DNA of 64,000 bases, taken from positions 496,001-560,000 of the forward strand of contig NW_027478400.1 in assembly GCF_051014685.1 (NCBI RefSeq), in the 5' to 3' direction. The notes under the pieces are model-generated. The model did not search any database. It was not told the DNA's origin and saw only the letters and a program-made list of their open reading frames with translations. Shown one piece after another: positions 23,992 through 32,480 of the stretch. The stretch's first letter is position 1. Every line of letters begins with the position of its first letter. A program made the position numbers and the translations under genes. The DNA is from Ptiloglossa arizonensis. Its lineage: Eukaryota > Arthropoda > Insecta > Hymenoptera > Colletidae.

Positions 23992-24046
23992 TTTAATTGA
24001 AACCAAAATAGAGGTAAATTATTTTTAATAATTTCATTGAATTAAA
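23992..24046 (+). tRNA. tRNA-Asn-like sequence, anticodon altered to UUU
   Basis: The D-arm region TTAATTGAAACCAAAATAGAGG closely matches insect tRNA-Asn and the acceptor TTTAATT/AATTAAA is perfect. The anticodon loop is TTTTTAA (TTT in place of GTT), and the TpsiC side is reduced to a few bases. Confidence 0.55.
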
Positions 24047-24072
24047 TCTCCAATTAATTGCATATTGTACTA

Positions 24073-24136
24073 TATATTGTAGTATAATACAATATAATTA
24101 ATTTCGAATTAATAGCTTGTTTTGATAAATCATATA
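24073..24136 (+). tRNA. trnR: tRNA-Arg(UCG), NUMT copy
   Basis: Anticodon stem ATTAA/TTAAT around loop TTTCGAA gives TCG. D stem GTAT/ATAT. Acceptor TATATTG/TCATATA with one mismatch and one G-T pair. It belongs to the usual ND3-ND5 tRNA cluster. Confidence 0.65.
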
Positions 24137-24199
24137 TATATATAGTATAATAAAATATAATTAATTTCCAATTAATAGCTTAATTTAATAAATATATAT
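24136..24199 (+). tRNA. Second tRNA with anticodon UCC, duplicate of tRNA-Arg
   Basis: Shares its D arm, anticodon stem and variable loop with the preceding tRNA-Arg, with only two changes in about 40 bases, but the loop is TTTCCAA (TCC, Gly). The acceptor ATATATA/TATATAT is AT-only. Best read as a tandem duplication with a changed anticodon. Confidence 0.55.
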
Positions 24200-24270
24200 A
24201 TATATTCTATACACCAATTTGGAGAGATATTTATTAATATATATAGTATAATAAAATCATTGATTTATCT

Positions 24271-24287
24271 TTATACTGAAAATATAA
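24271..24287 (+). tRNA. Anticodon arm of tRNA-Phe(GAA), or tRNA-Glu(UUC) on the other strand
   Basis: Stem TTATA/TATAA around loop CTGAAAA. Read on the plus strand it is GAA (Phe); on the minus strand it is TTC (Glu). Both are expected in this cluster and I cannot decide. The upstream ATATATAGTATAATAAAAT repeats the 5' part of the two preceding tRNAs. Confidence 0.35.
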
Positions 24288-24312
24288 TATTTTTATAAAC
24301 CATATAAACTTC

Positions 24313-24371
24313 GGTATTAGTTAAATTATAAAACTTAATTTGCTATTAAAAATCAATAATAAAATTATACC
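24313..24371 (+). tRNA. trnA: tRNA-Ala(UGC), NUMT copy
   Basis: The sequence GTATTAGTTAAATTATAAAA with anticodon loop TTTGCTA fits insect tRNA-Ala. Acceptor GGTATTA/TTATACC with one mismatch. In the ancestral order tRNA-Ala leads the cluster; here it is last, next to ND5. Confidence 0.8.
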
Positions 24372-24467
24372 TATATTTTCATAATTTAGAAATAAAATGA
24401 TTTTAATCATTTTAAAAGAATTAGAAATTCTTTTATTTTATTTCTGTCTAAAAATACAAAATATGCA

Positions 24468-25910
24468 TTATCCTAATATTTTCAATATTATACTGTTTAA
24501 GCTATTTAAACAATACAAATTTAATAAAAACATCCCTATCAAAAATAAAATATACCACACTATTATATTAATAATATTAAATTTTACCCCTTCAATTAAT
24601 TTTCTTAATCTTACTAATCAATAAATATTTAAACCATAAATTAATTCAAATCACCCGTTTTCAACACAAACTTCATATTTATACACTATATTAAATAAAT
24701 ATCCATAAGAATTTAAAAAGAAATAATTTAAACAAAATATTCTTATAATAAATTTTAATAATTTAACTAAATTAATATTTAATTTTAATCCTTTATTAAA
24801 AATTCCTCTTAATAAATAACCAACTAGATATAATTTTAACACTATATACATATCAATCCCCTCCACAGGAGTAACACACATTCACATAAATATATTTATA
24901 AATATTCATCCATAAAAAAATATAAATAGTAATATTATAACTATAGACCTTACCATATAACTATTTTTCCCCAAATTTACTAAAGGTCTAAAATTTAATT
25001 CTTTATTAAATAAAACCCAACTAATCAAACGAATTGTATAAGAAATAGTCAAAAAGGTAGAGATATATTTAAATTAAATAGAGATTATAATTAAATTATA
25101 TTTTTCCATACAAAAATATTCTAAAAATATATCTTTAGAATAAAATCCAGACGAAAAAGGAAACCCTACCAAATTCAATAAACACAAAATCATAATTATC
25201 CTCTTTATAGAAAAAATTTTAACTAAACCGCCATATTTCCGCATGTATTGATTTCCTATTATTCAATGGATAAAATCCCCTGCACATATAAATATATTAG
25301 ATTTAAATAAAGCATGCACAATTAAATGAAAAAAAGCCAAATCTCGGTACCCTAATCTCAAAATTATTAGAATAAACCCTAATTGACTCAAAGTAGAAAA
25401 AGCAATAATTTTTTTTAAATCATACTCAAAATTTGCTATTAAACCCGCCATTAATACGGTTAAACTAGAAATTAATGTTAATAAAAAATTTATATTATAC
25501 ATTATAATTATATTTCTATATCGATTTAGTAAATAAACTCCTGCAGTAACTAAAGTTGAAGAATGAACTAAAGAAGAAACAGGGGTAGGAGCAGTTATCG
25601 CAGCAGGTAATCAAGAAGAAAACGGTATTTGAGTTCTTTTAGTTATTCCACAAATTAATAATATCAAAATCATACAGCCTCCTATTCTATCAATCAATAT
25701 ATATCCCCAAGAACCCCTAACTGAAGCCAAAACAATTAAAATTAATAAACACACATCACCTACTCGATTACATAAAACCAATAAGTTACCAAACAAAATG
25801 AAATTAATACTAAACCATCCCATCCAACTAAAATACTTAAAATTCTAGGCCTTATAATTATAATAAATATAGATATAATAAATAATAATAACATATATTT
25901 ATACCGATCA

Positions 25911-25941
<31 letters not shown>

Positions 25942-26178
25942 CCTCTATATATCCAACCCTATAAATTACAATCATCAATGAAATTAATAAAACTACTCCT
26001 AAATATATTAAACTCATAAAATCTAAATAAATTAAAAAATTTAATTTTATCCTATTTAAATTTATTAAAATCACTCCATAATGAAATCAATTTTTGTCAC
26101 ATAAAAATATAAACTTAAAAATATAAAACTCACACCATTAATAAATACTAAAATAAAACTATATAAAAAAAAATTCAT
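24468..26178 (-). pseudogene. ND5: NADH dehydrogenase subunit 5, NUMT copy, broken
   Basis: Minus strand, ATG at 26176-26178 to TAA at 24468-24470. Conserved ND5 stretches are clear: [67 protein letters not shown]. The gene is read in three frames. One shift lies near 26.08 kb. A second lies near 25.80 kb, where about 40 bp (the residues before CNRVGDV) is also missing. An in-frame TAA is at 25074-25076. An (AT)14 run lies inside the N-terminal part. The C-terminal third (25073-24468) is open. Confidence 0.9.
25911..25938. repeat. (AT)14 microsatellite within ND5
   Basis: 28 bp of pure AT, translating on the minus strand as alternating Tyr-Ile in the region after GYIEGD. Functional ND5 genes have a varied sequence here, so this looks like slippage after, or shortly before, transfer. 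Confidence 0.9.
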
Positions 26179-26179
26179 A

Positions 26180-26241
26180 ATTTAAAATAAAATTTATACC
26201 TTTGATTCCACAAATCAATAATTTTAATAAACTATTTCAAC
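26180..26241 (-). tRNA. trnH: tRNA-His(GUG), NUMT copy
   Basis: Minus strand: anticodon arm TTGAT-TTGTGGA-ATCAA gives GTG; D stem GTTT/AAAT; acceptor GTTGAAA/TTTAAAT pairs at six of seven. It sits one base from the ND5 start, between ND5 and ND4 as expected. Confidence 0.72.
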
Positions 26242-26333
26242 TTAATTATAAAACAATACTATATCTAAAAATATAAAATTTAAAGGGATTCAATGTATTA
26301 AAACTATTATACAATTAAATACTGAATAGTTAT
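26242..26333. other. tRNA-His to ND4 spacer
   Basis: About 90 AT-rich bases with no feature I recognise. In most insects ND4 directly adjoins tRNA-His, so this is extra or decayed sequence. Confidence 0.4.
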
Positions 26334-26513
26334 TTATATACTTGTAAAAATAATTACCTTTCCCATGAAAAATATAAATAAATATATATATATTGAATGT
26401 AAAAAATTTAAAAAACACATAAATAAAAATAAAATTACTAACATTTTCAACAAAATAATTAAATTAATGAATAAAAATACCTCCCCAATTAAATTTAAAG
26501 AAATAGGAACTGA
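26334..26513 (-). pseudogene. ND4: NADH dehydrogenase subunit 4, C-terminal fragment
   Basis: Minus strand, ending at TAA 26334-26336. The frame begins at the satellite edge with SVPISLNLIGEVFLFINL, matching the well-conserved ND4 motif before the last helices. About 59 codons remain; the rest of ND4 lies beyond the NUMT breakpoint. Confidence 0.82.
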
Positions 26514-27006
26514 TCCGTTTCTCCGTTTCTCCGTTTCTCCGTTTCTCCGATTCTCCGTTTCTCAGTTTTCCGTTTCTCTGTATCTCCGTTTCTCCGTTTC
26601 TCCATTTCTCCGCTTCACCGTTTCTCCGTTTCTCGGTTTCTCCGTTTCTCCGTTTCTCGGTTTCTCCGTTTCTCCGTTTCTCCGATTCTCCGTTTCTCAG
26701 TTTTCCGTTTCTCTGTATATCCGTTTCTCCGTTTCTCCGTTTCTCCGTTTCTCCGCTTTACCGTTTCTCCGTTTCTCCGTTTCTCCGTTTCTCCGTTTCT
26801 CCGTTTCTCGATTTCTCCGTTTCTCCGTTTCTCCGTTTCTCGGTTTCTCCGTTTCTCCGTTTCTCCGTTTCTCCGTTTCTCCGTTTCTCCGTTTCTCCGT
26901 TTCTCCGTTTCTCCGTTTCTCCGTTTCTCCGTTTCTCCGTTTCTCCGTTTCTCCGTTTCTCCGTTTCTCCGTTTCTCCGTTTCTCCGTTTCTCCGTTTCT
27001 CCGTTT
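26514..27006 (-). repeat. Polypyrimidine satellite, 8-bp unit, right flank of NUMT
   Basis: About 61 copies of CCGTTTCT with occasional CGGTTTCT, CGATT and CAGTTTTCCG variants; no 20-bp units. An internal block of about 130 bp appears twice (from about 26536 and 26666). It is in the same orientation as the satellite on the NUMT's left side. Confidence 0.95.
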
Positions 27007-27160
27007 AGATTAAATGATTATAATAATTTTGATCGTACTTCAAAGTAAAGAGATGTTTCTTAAAGTTTTAAAACATGGAAAGTAATAATTGTCTAGGAGA
27101 TATATCAATTTAACATTTGATTAATACTTGAAGAATCGAAATTTTTGGTATTTTCCTGAT
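27007..27160 (-). repeat. ND2-junction tag plus inverted fragment of the ~540-bp repeat
   Basis: Directly after the satellite comes AGATTAAATGATTATAATAA, the same sequence that begins the ND2 pieces at 10627 and 18496. From about 27022 the sequence is the reverse complement of 10985-10846 in the left nuclear repeat. Confidence 0.75.
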
Positions 27161-27569
27161 ACCAAAGGTTGAAATTCAGGCATAAATTTTAGAAAATGTT
27201 TGATTTTGGGACTCTTGGTGTCAGTGTACGATATGCGAGGAAGTGGCACGATTTCGCGGATTCTTAGAATTGACGTCAAATTCCAAGAATTTCCGCGAAT
27301 CGAAATTTTGTTGTACTTTCGAACGAATTTCTGAATCATGGATCCCGATTTTCTTTGTATCAGGAGAACATGATAGTTGAGGACATATAGTTTTAAGTAG
27401 TTTTAGCAGTTTGATAGGATCGGGTTAAAGAAATGGAAACAAATAATGGACAAAAATAAAGTTTCTGCTGTCAGTGAAATTGATTTTATTTCAATACATC
27501 AATTGAACTTGTTGAAAGTACTGCACCGTAAAGTACTTTACTGTACCGTAAAAATTACTATTCTAAACT
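27161..27569. other. Unassigned nuclear sequence
   Basis: About 400 bp with no match elsewhere in the window and no convincing reading frame. I see no RNA gene or promoter in it. Confidence 0.4.
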
Positions 27570-28250
27570 CGCAGCCGATTAGCTCGGTGCTACCCACGAC
27601 GAATAATTACTGTTCGTCGCGAGTAATACCGATTACCAGGTCTCACCACGTGGAGGTTGCTGCGAGCGGAGACCCGGAGAGAGATAGATGGAATCAAAAT
27701 TCCATCGATCTCCCTCGACACCCGATACAAACGAAGATACTAAACCAAAGAGATGGAAGGAATCAATGTTCCTTCGATCTCCTCGTTTAGTTCTGCCAAG
27801 CAAGTACATTATGGAAAAATTAGGCAAAATTGGAAAAGACGCGACACGAACCGTGCAGTTGGTCCTACTAGGTCGGTCCCGTTTCCCCTCAGTGGACCCG
27901 ATTAAAGAGGAAATGTACGACGCCGTCCACTCATATAGAGTGCCCCGTTTCTCCCAACTCCGCGTCAGGAACCACGCAAAGCGTGGACCTGACTCACGGA
28001 GGATGACGAAGAGAGGGTCTTATGGCACAGGGCTTCCACAGGGACCGATGCGAACACCTGCCCCTGTGGTCACAGCATGTTCTCTCTGGAAGCGGACGCA
28101 CCAGAAGAGACGGCGATCGACCGTTCGGACCACCTACACGGCCGGTCACTTGCTTATGCAACAAGCCGTGATGACCGGGCTGAAGAACGAGGAAGCGAGC
28201 AAAAGTAAGCTAAAGATTGGATAATTGCTTGACAGATAACAGATATTTGT
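27570..28250 (+). repeat. Unrecognised interspersed element, unit A (left copy)
   Basis: About 680 bp, GC-richer than its surroundings, found inverted at about 31400-31860 and again at about 31920-32480. It contains a 44-base hairpin (27958-28001) and a 178-codon open frame (27688-28224). That frame is not clearly conserved in the other copies, which favour a different frame. Short runs such as NTCPCGHSMFSLEADAPEE recall the cysteine-bearing tails of non-LTR retrotransposons, but the rest of that motif is absent and I do not assign a family. Confidence 0.6.
27958..28001 (+). other. Conserved 44-base imperfect hairpin in unit A
   Basis: Three stacked stems, CTCCG/CGGAG, GTCAGG/CCTGAC and CCACGC/GCGTGG, close on an AAA loop with small asymmetric bulges: 17 base pairs in all. 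It is preserved in the inverted copy at 31643-31686. A second small hairpin, CACTC-ATATA-GAGTG, lies about 25 bases upstream. Confidence 0.75.
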
Positions 28251-28320
28251 ACACGGTGGCCTTAAAATTAAATTATTCCAAGCTTAACTAAAGATCCCAC
28301 GGCGGTTGCGACGATAGTGT

Positions 28321-28368
28321 CCTCTTCGTTCTTCGTTCTTCGTTCTTCGTTCTTCGTTCTTCGTTCTC
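28321..28368 (+). repeat. (TTCGTTC)n microsatellite
   Basis: About six to seven copies of a 7-bp unit. The mirrored position near 31295-31320 has about three copies on the other strand. Confidence 0.85.
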
Positions 28369-28589
28369 CGGTGTGCCTACCTAAGAGAAACCTAAAGTCA
28401 AGGCATGATAAAAAAATGATAGAAAATAGAAATGAAGTTGGTTAGTGATTAAATACAATCATTCAGTAACAAAGGAAATAAAGGCAAGAATGACAAAAAA
28501 ATAAACATGGAAAAACAAGTACAAAGTAAAATCAGAGAACAAATAAAATAAATTACAGAAAGAAACAATTAAAAACCAAAGAAAGGATT

Positions 28590-28797
28590 GAGAGAATGGT
28601 CGCCAGTACTGACCACCGCCTACCGGCGGCCAGTACCGGTTACCAAGGTGGGGGTCCCCCTTCCATAAACCTAAAACGAAGAGATCCATCCACCTCCGAG
28701 GCTCCAGGAAGAATGAAATTTTAAACAACCGGGGGCTCCTTATATACCCTCCGTAAGGTCACTTACCGGTTCTTCCATTGTCTTTGTTCGATCTAAT
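28590..28797 (-). promoter_or_regulatory. Unit B: TATA-box segment (left, pointing left)
   Basis: On the minus strand GGGTATATAAGGAGCC (TATA at 28739-28746) lies upstream of GC-rich sequence with GGCCGCCGGT-type repeats. It is the mirror of 30898-31110. Transcription would run leftward through unit A, antisense to its open frame. It could be the promoter of an unrecognised element. Confidence 0.5.
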
Positions 28798-29530
28798 CGA
28801 AATTTTCGAAGGCGAACGGTTTCGGTGAATGTTTGTTCATTTCCGCGATTGTTACTAACATTTATACATGTTCCCAATATTGATCGAACAATGTGCATCT
28901 TATATATGTATTGCAATTAATTAAGAAACTTATAGAAATTGATTTTGATCGAGACTCGATGTTAAAACGTGTTTCGTAAAGTTTTTAAGCATGGAAAGAA
29001 ACAATTGTTCATTAAATGCATTATGTTAACATTTGTTTAATTCTTATAATTTACACAATACGCGTAGAAGTTGTGTTTTTTACATAAAAGTGCCGAAATT
29101 CAATTAATCGCTTTTTTAGATAGAAAAATCATCGCGATGAAGACTTGTGAATCGATAATCGATACCTGTAGCCTTGAAAATGTCAGTTGGATCTCAGCGA
29201 AAAATTCCTTCGTGAACAAAGAATATTTCAACGAAATGATATTTTAAGCCATTATTTATACTAGAACATTGTTAATAATTGTTTAATCTACAGTCCTACG
29301 ACGGTTGACAATAAATATGATAAATAAACATCGAGATATTGCGAAATCTTCGAAGGCGGACGGTTTCGGTTAATGTTTGTTCATTTCCGCGATTGTTATT
29401 AACATTTATGCATGTTCCCAATATTGATCGAACAATATGCATCTTATTTAGGTATCATAAATCATTAGTTAGTTTTCAGAAATTAATTGATTTCGAAAAT
29501 GAAAGCAAAATATTGATATTCATATAAATA
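28798..29530 (-). repeat. ~540-bp nuclear repeat, inverted copies
   Basis: One and a third copies in reverse orientation; the landmark GGTTTCGGTGAATGTTTGTT is at about 28819 and again near 29361 (about 542 bp apart). Confidence 0.82.
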
Positions 29531-29750
29531 TTTCTCGATTTGCAACCTAAATTAATCTTTATAAGCAAATTATTCATTTACAATGCAAAAGAAAATGCAT
29601 TTTGTAACATTCATATTCCCAACTTTTACAGTGCAAACCATTAATTAGTTTACAAATGTTAATTTTCATAAAAAATGGAGAAATATATGTATACCAAACT
29701 CTTCGTTAAATTTTCCGATAAAATTTAATTCACATACTGTAACATAAAAG
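29531..29750. other. Central spacer of the third inverted repeat
   Basis: About 220 AT-rich bases between oppositely oriented ~540-bp repeats. No gene or RNA recognised. Confidence 0.45.
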
Positions 29751-30897
29751 TTCGGAACGTGGAAAAATGTTTCTAACAATCGCCTAGAGACATAAACATT
29801 CGCTAAAGCAATTCGCCTTCCCAGATTTCGCAATATCTTGATGTTTGTTTATCATAATTATTAACAACCGTCGTAGGACCGTAGATTAAACAATTATTAA
29901 CAATGTCCTAGTATAAATAATGGCTTAAAATATCATTTCGTTGAAATATTCTTTGTTCGCGATGGAATTGTTCTTATTGAGATCAAACCGACATTGTCAA
30001 GGCTGGAAATGTTTATCGATTCACAAACGTCTATCACGATGGTTTTTCTATCTAGAAAAGCGATTAATTGAATTTCGACGCTTTTACATCAAGAATACAG
30101 CTTCCACGCATAATCCGAAAATTATAAGAACGAAACAAATGTTAAATTAATGTATCTAATAAACAATTGTTACTTTCCATGCTTTGAAACATTAAGAAAC
30201 ACGTTTATACCTCGAATCTCGGTCAAAATTAATTGCTGTAGGCGAATCAATCATATTTAATGCATAAATAAGATGCATATTGTAAGATAAATGTTCGGAA
30301 CATGTATAAATGTTAGTAACAATCGCGGAAATGAACAAACATTCACCGAAACCGTTCGCCTTCGCAGATTTCGCAATATCCTGACGTTCATTTATCATAT
30401 TTATTAACAATCGTCGTAGGATTGTAGATTAAACCATTATTAACAATTTCCTAGTATAAATAATGGTTTAAAATATCATTTCGTTGAAATATTCTTTGTT
30501 CAGGAAGGAATTTTTCATTGAGATGCAACCGACATTCTCAAGGCTACACGTGTCGATCATCGCGAAGATTGTTCTATTCAGAAAAGCGATTAATTGAATT
30601 TCGCCGCATTGGAGTAAAAAATGAAACTTCTACGCGTCTTGTGTAAATTATAAAAATTAAACAAATGTTAAATTAATGTATCTAATGAACAATTGTTACT
30701 TTCCATGCTTTAAAACTTTCCTAAACACGTTCTACTATAAATCTCGATCAAAAACAATTTCTGTAAGTTACTTAATCATTTTTAATGCATAAATAAGGTG
30801 CACATTGTTCAATTAATATTGAGAACATGCATAAATGTTAGTAACAATCGCGGAAATGAACAAACATTCACCGAAACCGTTCGTCTTCGCAGATTTC
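29751..30897 (+). repeat. ~540-bp nuclear repeat, direct copies
   Basis: About two copies in direct orientation; landmarks near 29790, 30333 and 30858 give periods of about 543 and 525 bp. They match those at 10851-11935. Confidence 0.84.
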
Positions 30898-31110
30898 GAT
30901 TAGATCGAACAAAGACAATGGAAGAAACGGTAAGTCACCTTGGGGAGGGTATATAAGGAGCCCCCGGTTGTTTAAAATTTCATTGTTCCCGAAGCCTACG
31001 AGGTGGACGCATCTCTTCGTTTTAGGTTTATGGAAGGGGGACCCCTCACCATGGTAACCGGTACTGGCCGCCGGTAAGCGGTGGTCAGTACTGGCGACCA
31101 CTCTCTCAAT
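30898..31110 (+). promoter_or_regulatory. Unit B': TATA-box segment (right, pointing right)
   Basis: GGGTATATAAGGAGCC with TATA at 30950-30957, followed by a GC-rich run with ACTGGCCGCCGGTAAGCGG. Inverted partner of 28590-28797. The two promoters would fire away from each other. Confidence 0.5.
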
Positions 31111-31399
31111 CCTTTCTTTTTTTTTCTAACTGTTTCTTTGTCTACTTCATTTCATTTGTACTCTGATTTTAATTTCTACTTGTTTTGACATGTTTATTTT
31201 TTTCCACTAACCAAATTCATTTCTATTTTCTATTATGCCATGACTTTAGGTTTCTCTTAGGTTTCTCTTAGATACATTCTCTTAGATGTATCGGAAAACG
31301 AAGAACGAAGAACGAAGAGGACTGATGTATTGCATCCTCCGCGGGACTGTTAATTCTAAGTATAGACTAAGTTAGTTTTAAGGTTACCATGTACGAGTA
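31111..31399. other. Unit B to unit A spacer (right)
   Basis: Mirrors 28251-28589 loosely. Contains GGTTTCTCTTA repeated twice near 31249-31270 and a short GAACGAAGAAC run. No gene seen. Confidence 0.4.
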
Positions 31400-31860
31400 T
31401 CTGTGATCTGCCGAGCAATTATCCAATCTTTAACTTCTTTTTGCTCGCTTGCTCGTATCTCAGTCCGGCCACCTCTGCTTGTTGCATAAGCAAGTGACCG
31501 GCCGTGGAGGTGGACCGAACGCTCGATCGCTGTCTCTTCTGGTGCGTCCGCTTTGAGAGAGAATATGCTGCGAACACAGGGGCAGGTGTTCGCACCGGTC
31601 CCTGCGGAAGTCCTTGTGCCACAAGACCCTCTCTTTGTCATCCTCCGTGAGTCAGGTCCACGCTTTGCGTGGTTCCTGACGCGGAGTTGGGAGAAACGGG
31701 GCACTCTATATGAGTGGACGGCGTCGTGCATTTCCTCTTTAATCGGGCCCACTGAGGGGAAACGGGACCGACATAGTAGGAGCAACTCCACGGTTCGTGT
31801 CGCGTATTTCCCAATTTCGCCTTATTTTTCCATAATGTAATTGCTCGGCAGAATTAAACG
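31400..31860 (-). repeat. Unit A', inverted copy
   Basis: Reverse complement of much of 27800-28230, including the 44-base hairpin at 31643-31686. On its own sense strand it has a 135-codon frame (31384-31791, minus) that shares VHSYRVPRFSQLRVRNHAKR with the left copy, then differs because of indels. Confidence 0.75.
31643..31686 (-). other. Conserved 44-base hairpin, inverted copy
   Basis: All three stems of the left hairpin are unchanged (CTCCG, GTCAGG and CCACGC with their partners), with the TTT loop on this strand. Confidence 0.75.
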
Positions 31861-31919
31861 AGGAGGTCAAAGGAACATTGATTCCGTCCATCTCTGCAGT
31901 TAGAATAAGTTAGTTTTAA

Positions 31920-32480
31920 GCCTGTGATCTGCCAAGCAATTATCCAATCTTTAGCTTAATTTTGCTTGCTTCCTCGTTCCTCGGTCCGGTCACCACTGCT
32001 TCTTGTACAAGCAAGTGGACCGCCGTGTAAGTAGTCCGAACGGTCTATCGCCGTCTCTTCCGGTGTGTCCGCTTCCAGAGGGGGCATGTTGCGACCACAG
32101 GAGCAGGCATTTTTGCCGGTCCCTGCGAAAGTCTACAAAATAAGACTTCCAGTTTTCTCTGGAATCGGAACCACGGAGGGGAAACGGGATATACCTAGTA
32201 GGACCAACTGCATGGTTCGTGTCGCGTCTTTCCCAATTTTGCCTAATTTTTCCATAATGTAATTGCTTGGCAGAACTAAACAAGGAGATCGAAGGAAAAT
32301 TGATTCTTTCCATCTCTTTGGTTTAGTATCTTCGTTTGTATCGCGTGTCGAGGGAGATCGATGGAACTATGATTCCATCTATCTCTCTCCGGGTCTCCGC
32401 TCGCAGCAACCTCCACGTGGTGAGACCTGGTAATAGGTATTACTCGCGACGAAGTATCACTTACCACGAGTAACGCCGAG
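31920..32480 (-). repeat. Unit A'', second inverted copy (internally deleted)
   Basis: Matches 27590-28240 in reverse but lacks the central part that holds the hairpin. It retains the outer end (CTCCACGTGGTGAGACCTGG), which A' lacks, so A' and A'' are complementary partial copies. Confidence 0.75.

Larger units (their letters stand above)
27570..32480. repeat. Third inverted repeat: A-B-C / C-B-A arrangement
   Basis: Units A, B and the ~540-bp repeat occur in order on the left and in mirrored order and orientation on the right, around about 29.6 kb. The right arm is longer because it holds an extra ~540-bp copy and a second A copy. Confidence 0.8.

Noticed and set aside
26514..27006. 8-bp repeat AGAAACGG as a telomeric repeat
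   Set aside because: It lacks the G-run of known insect telomere motifs, occurs internally in both orientations and shows no subtelomeric context.
28459..28728. 89-codon hydrophobic frame on the minus strand
   Set aside because: It lies across unit B and the neighbouring AT-rich DNA and is not preserved in the mirrored copy.
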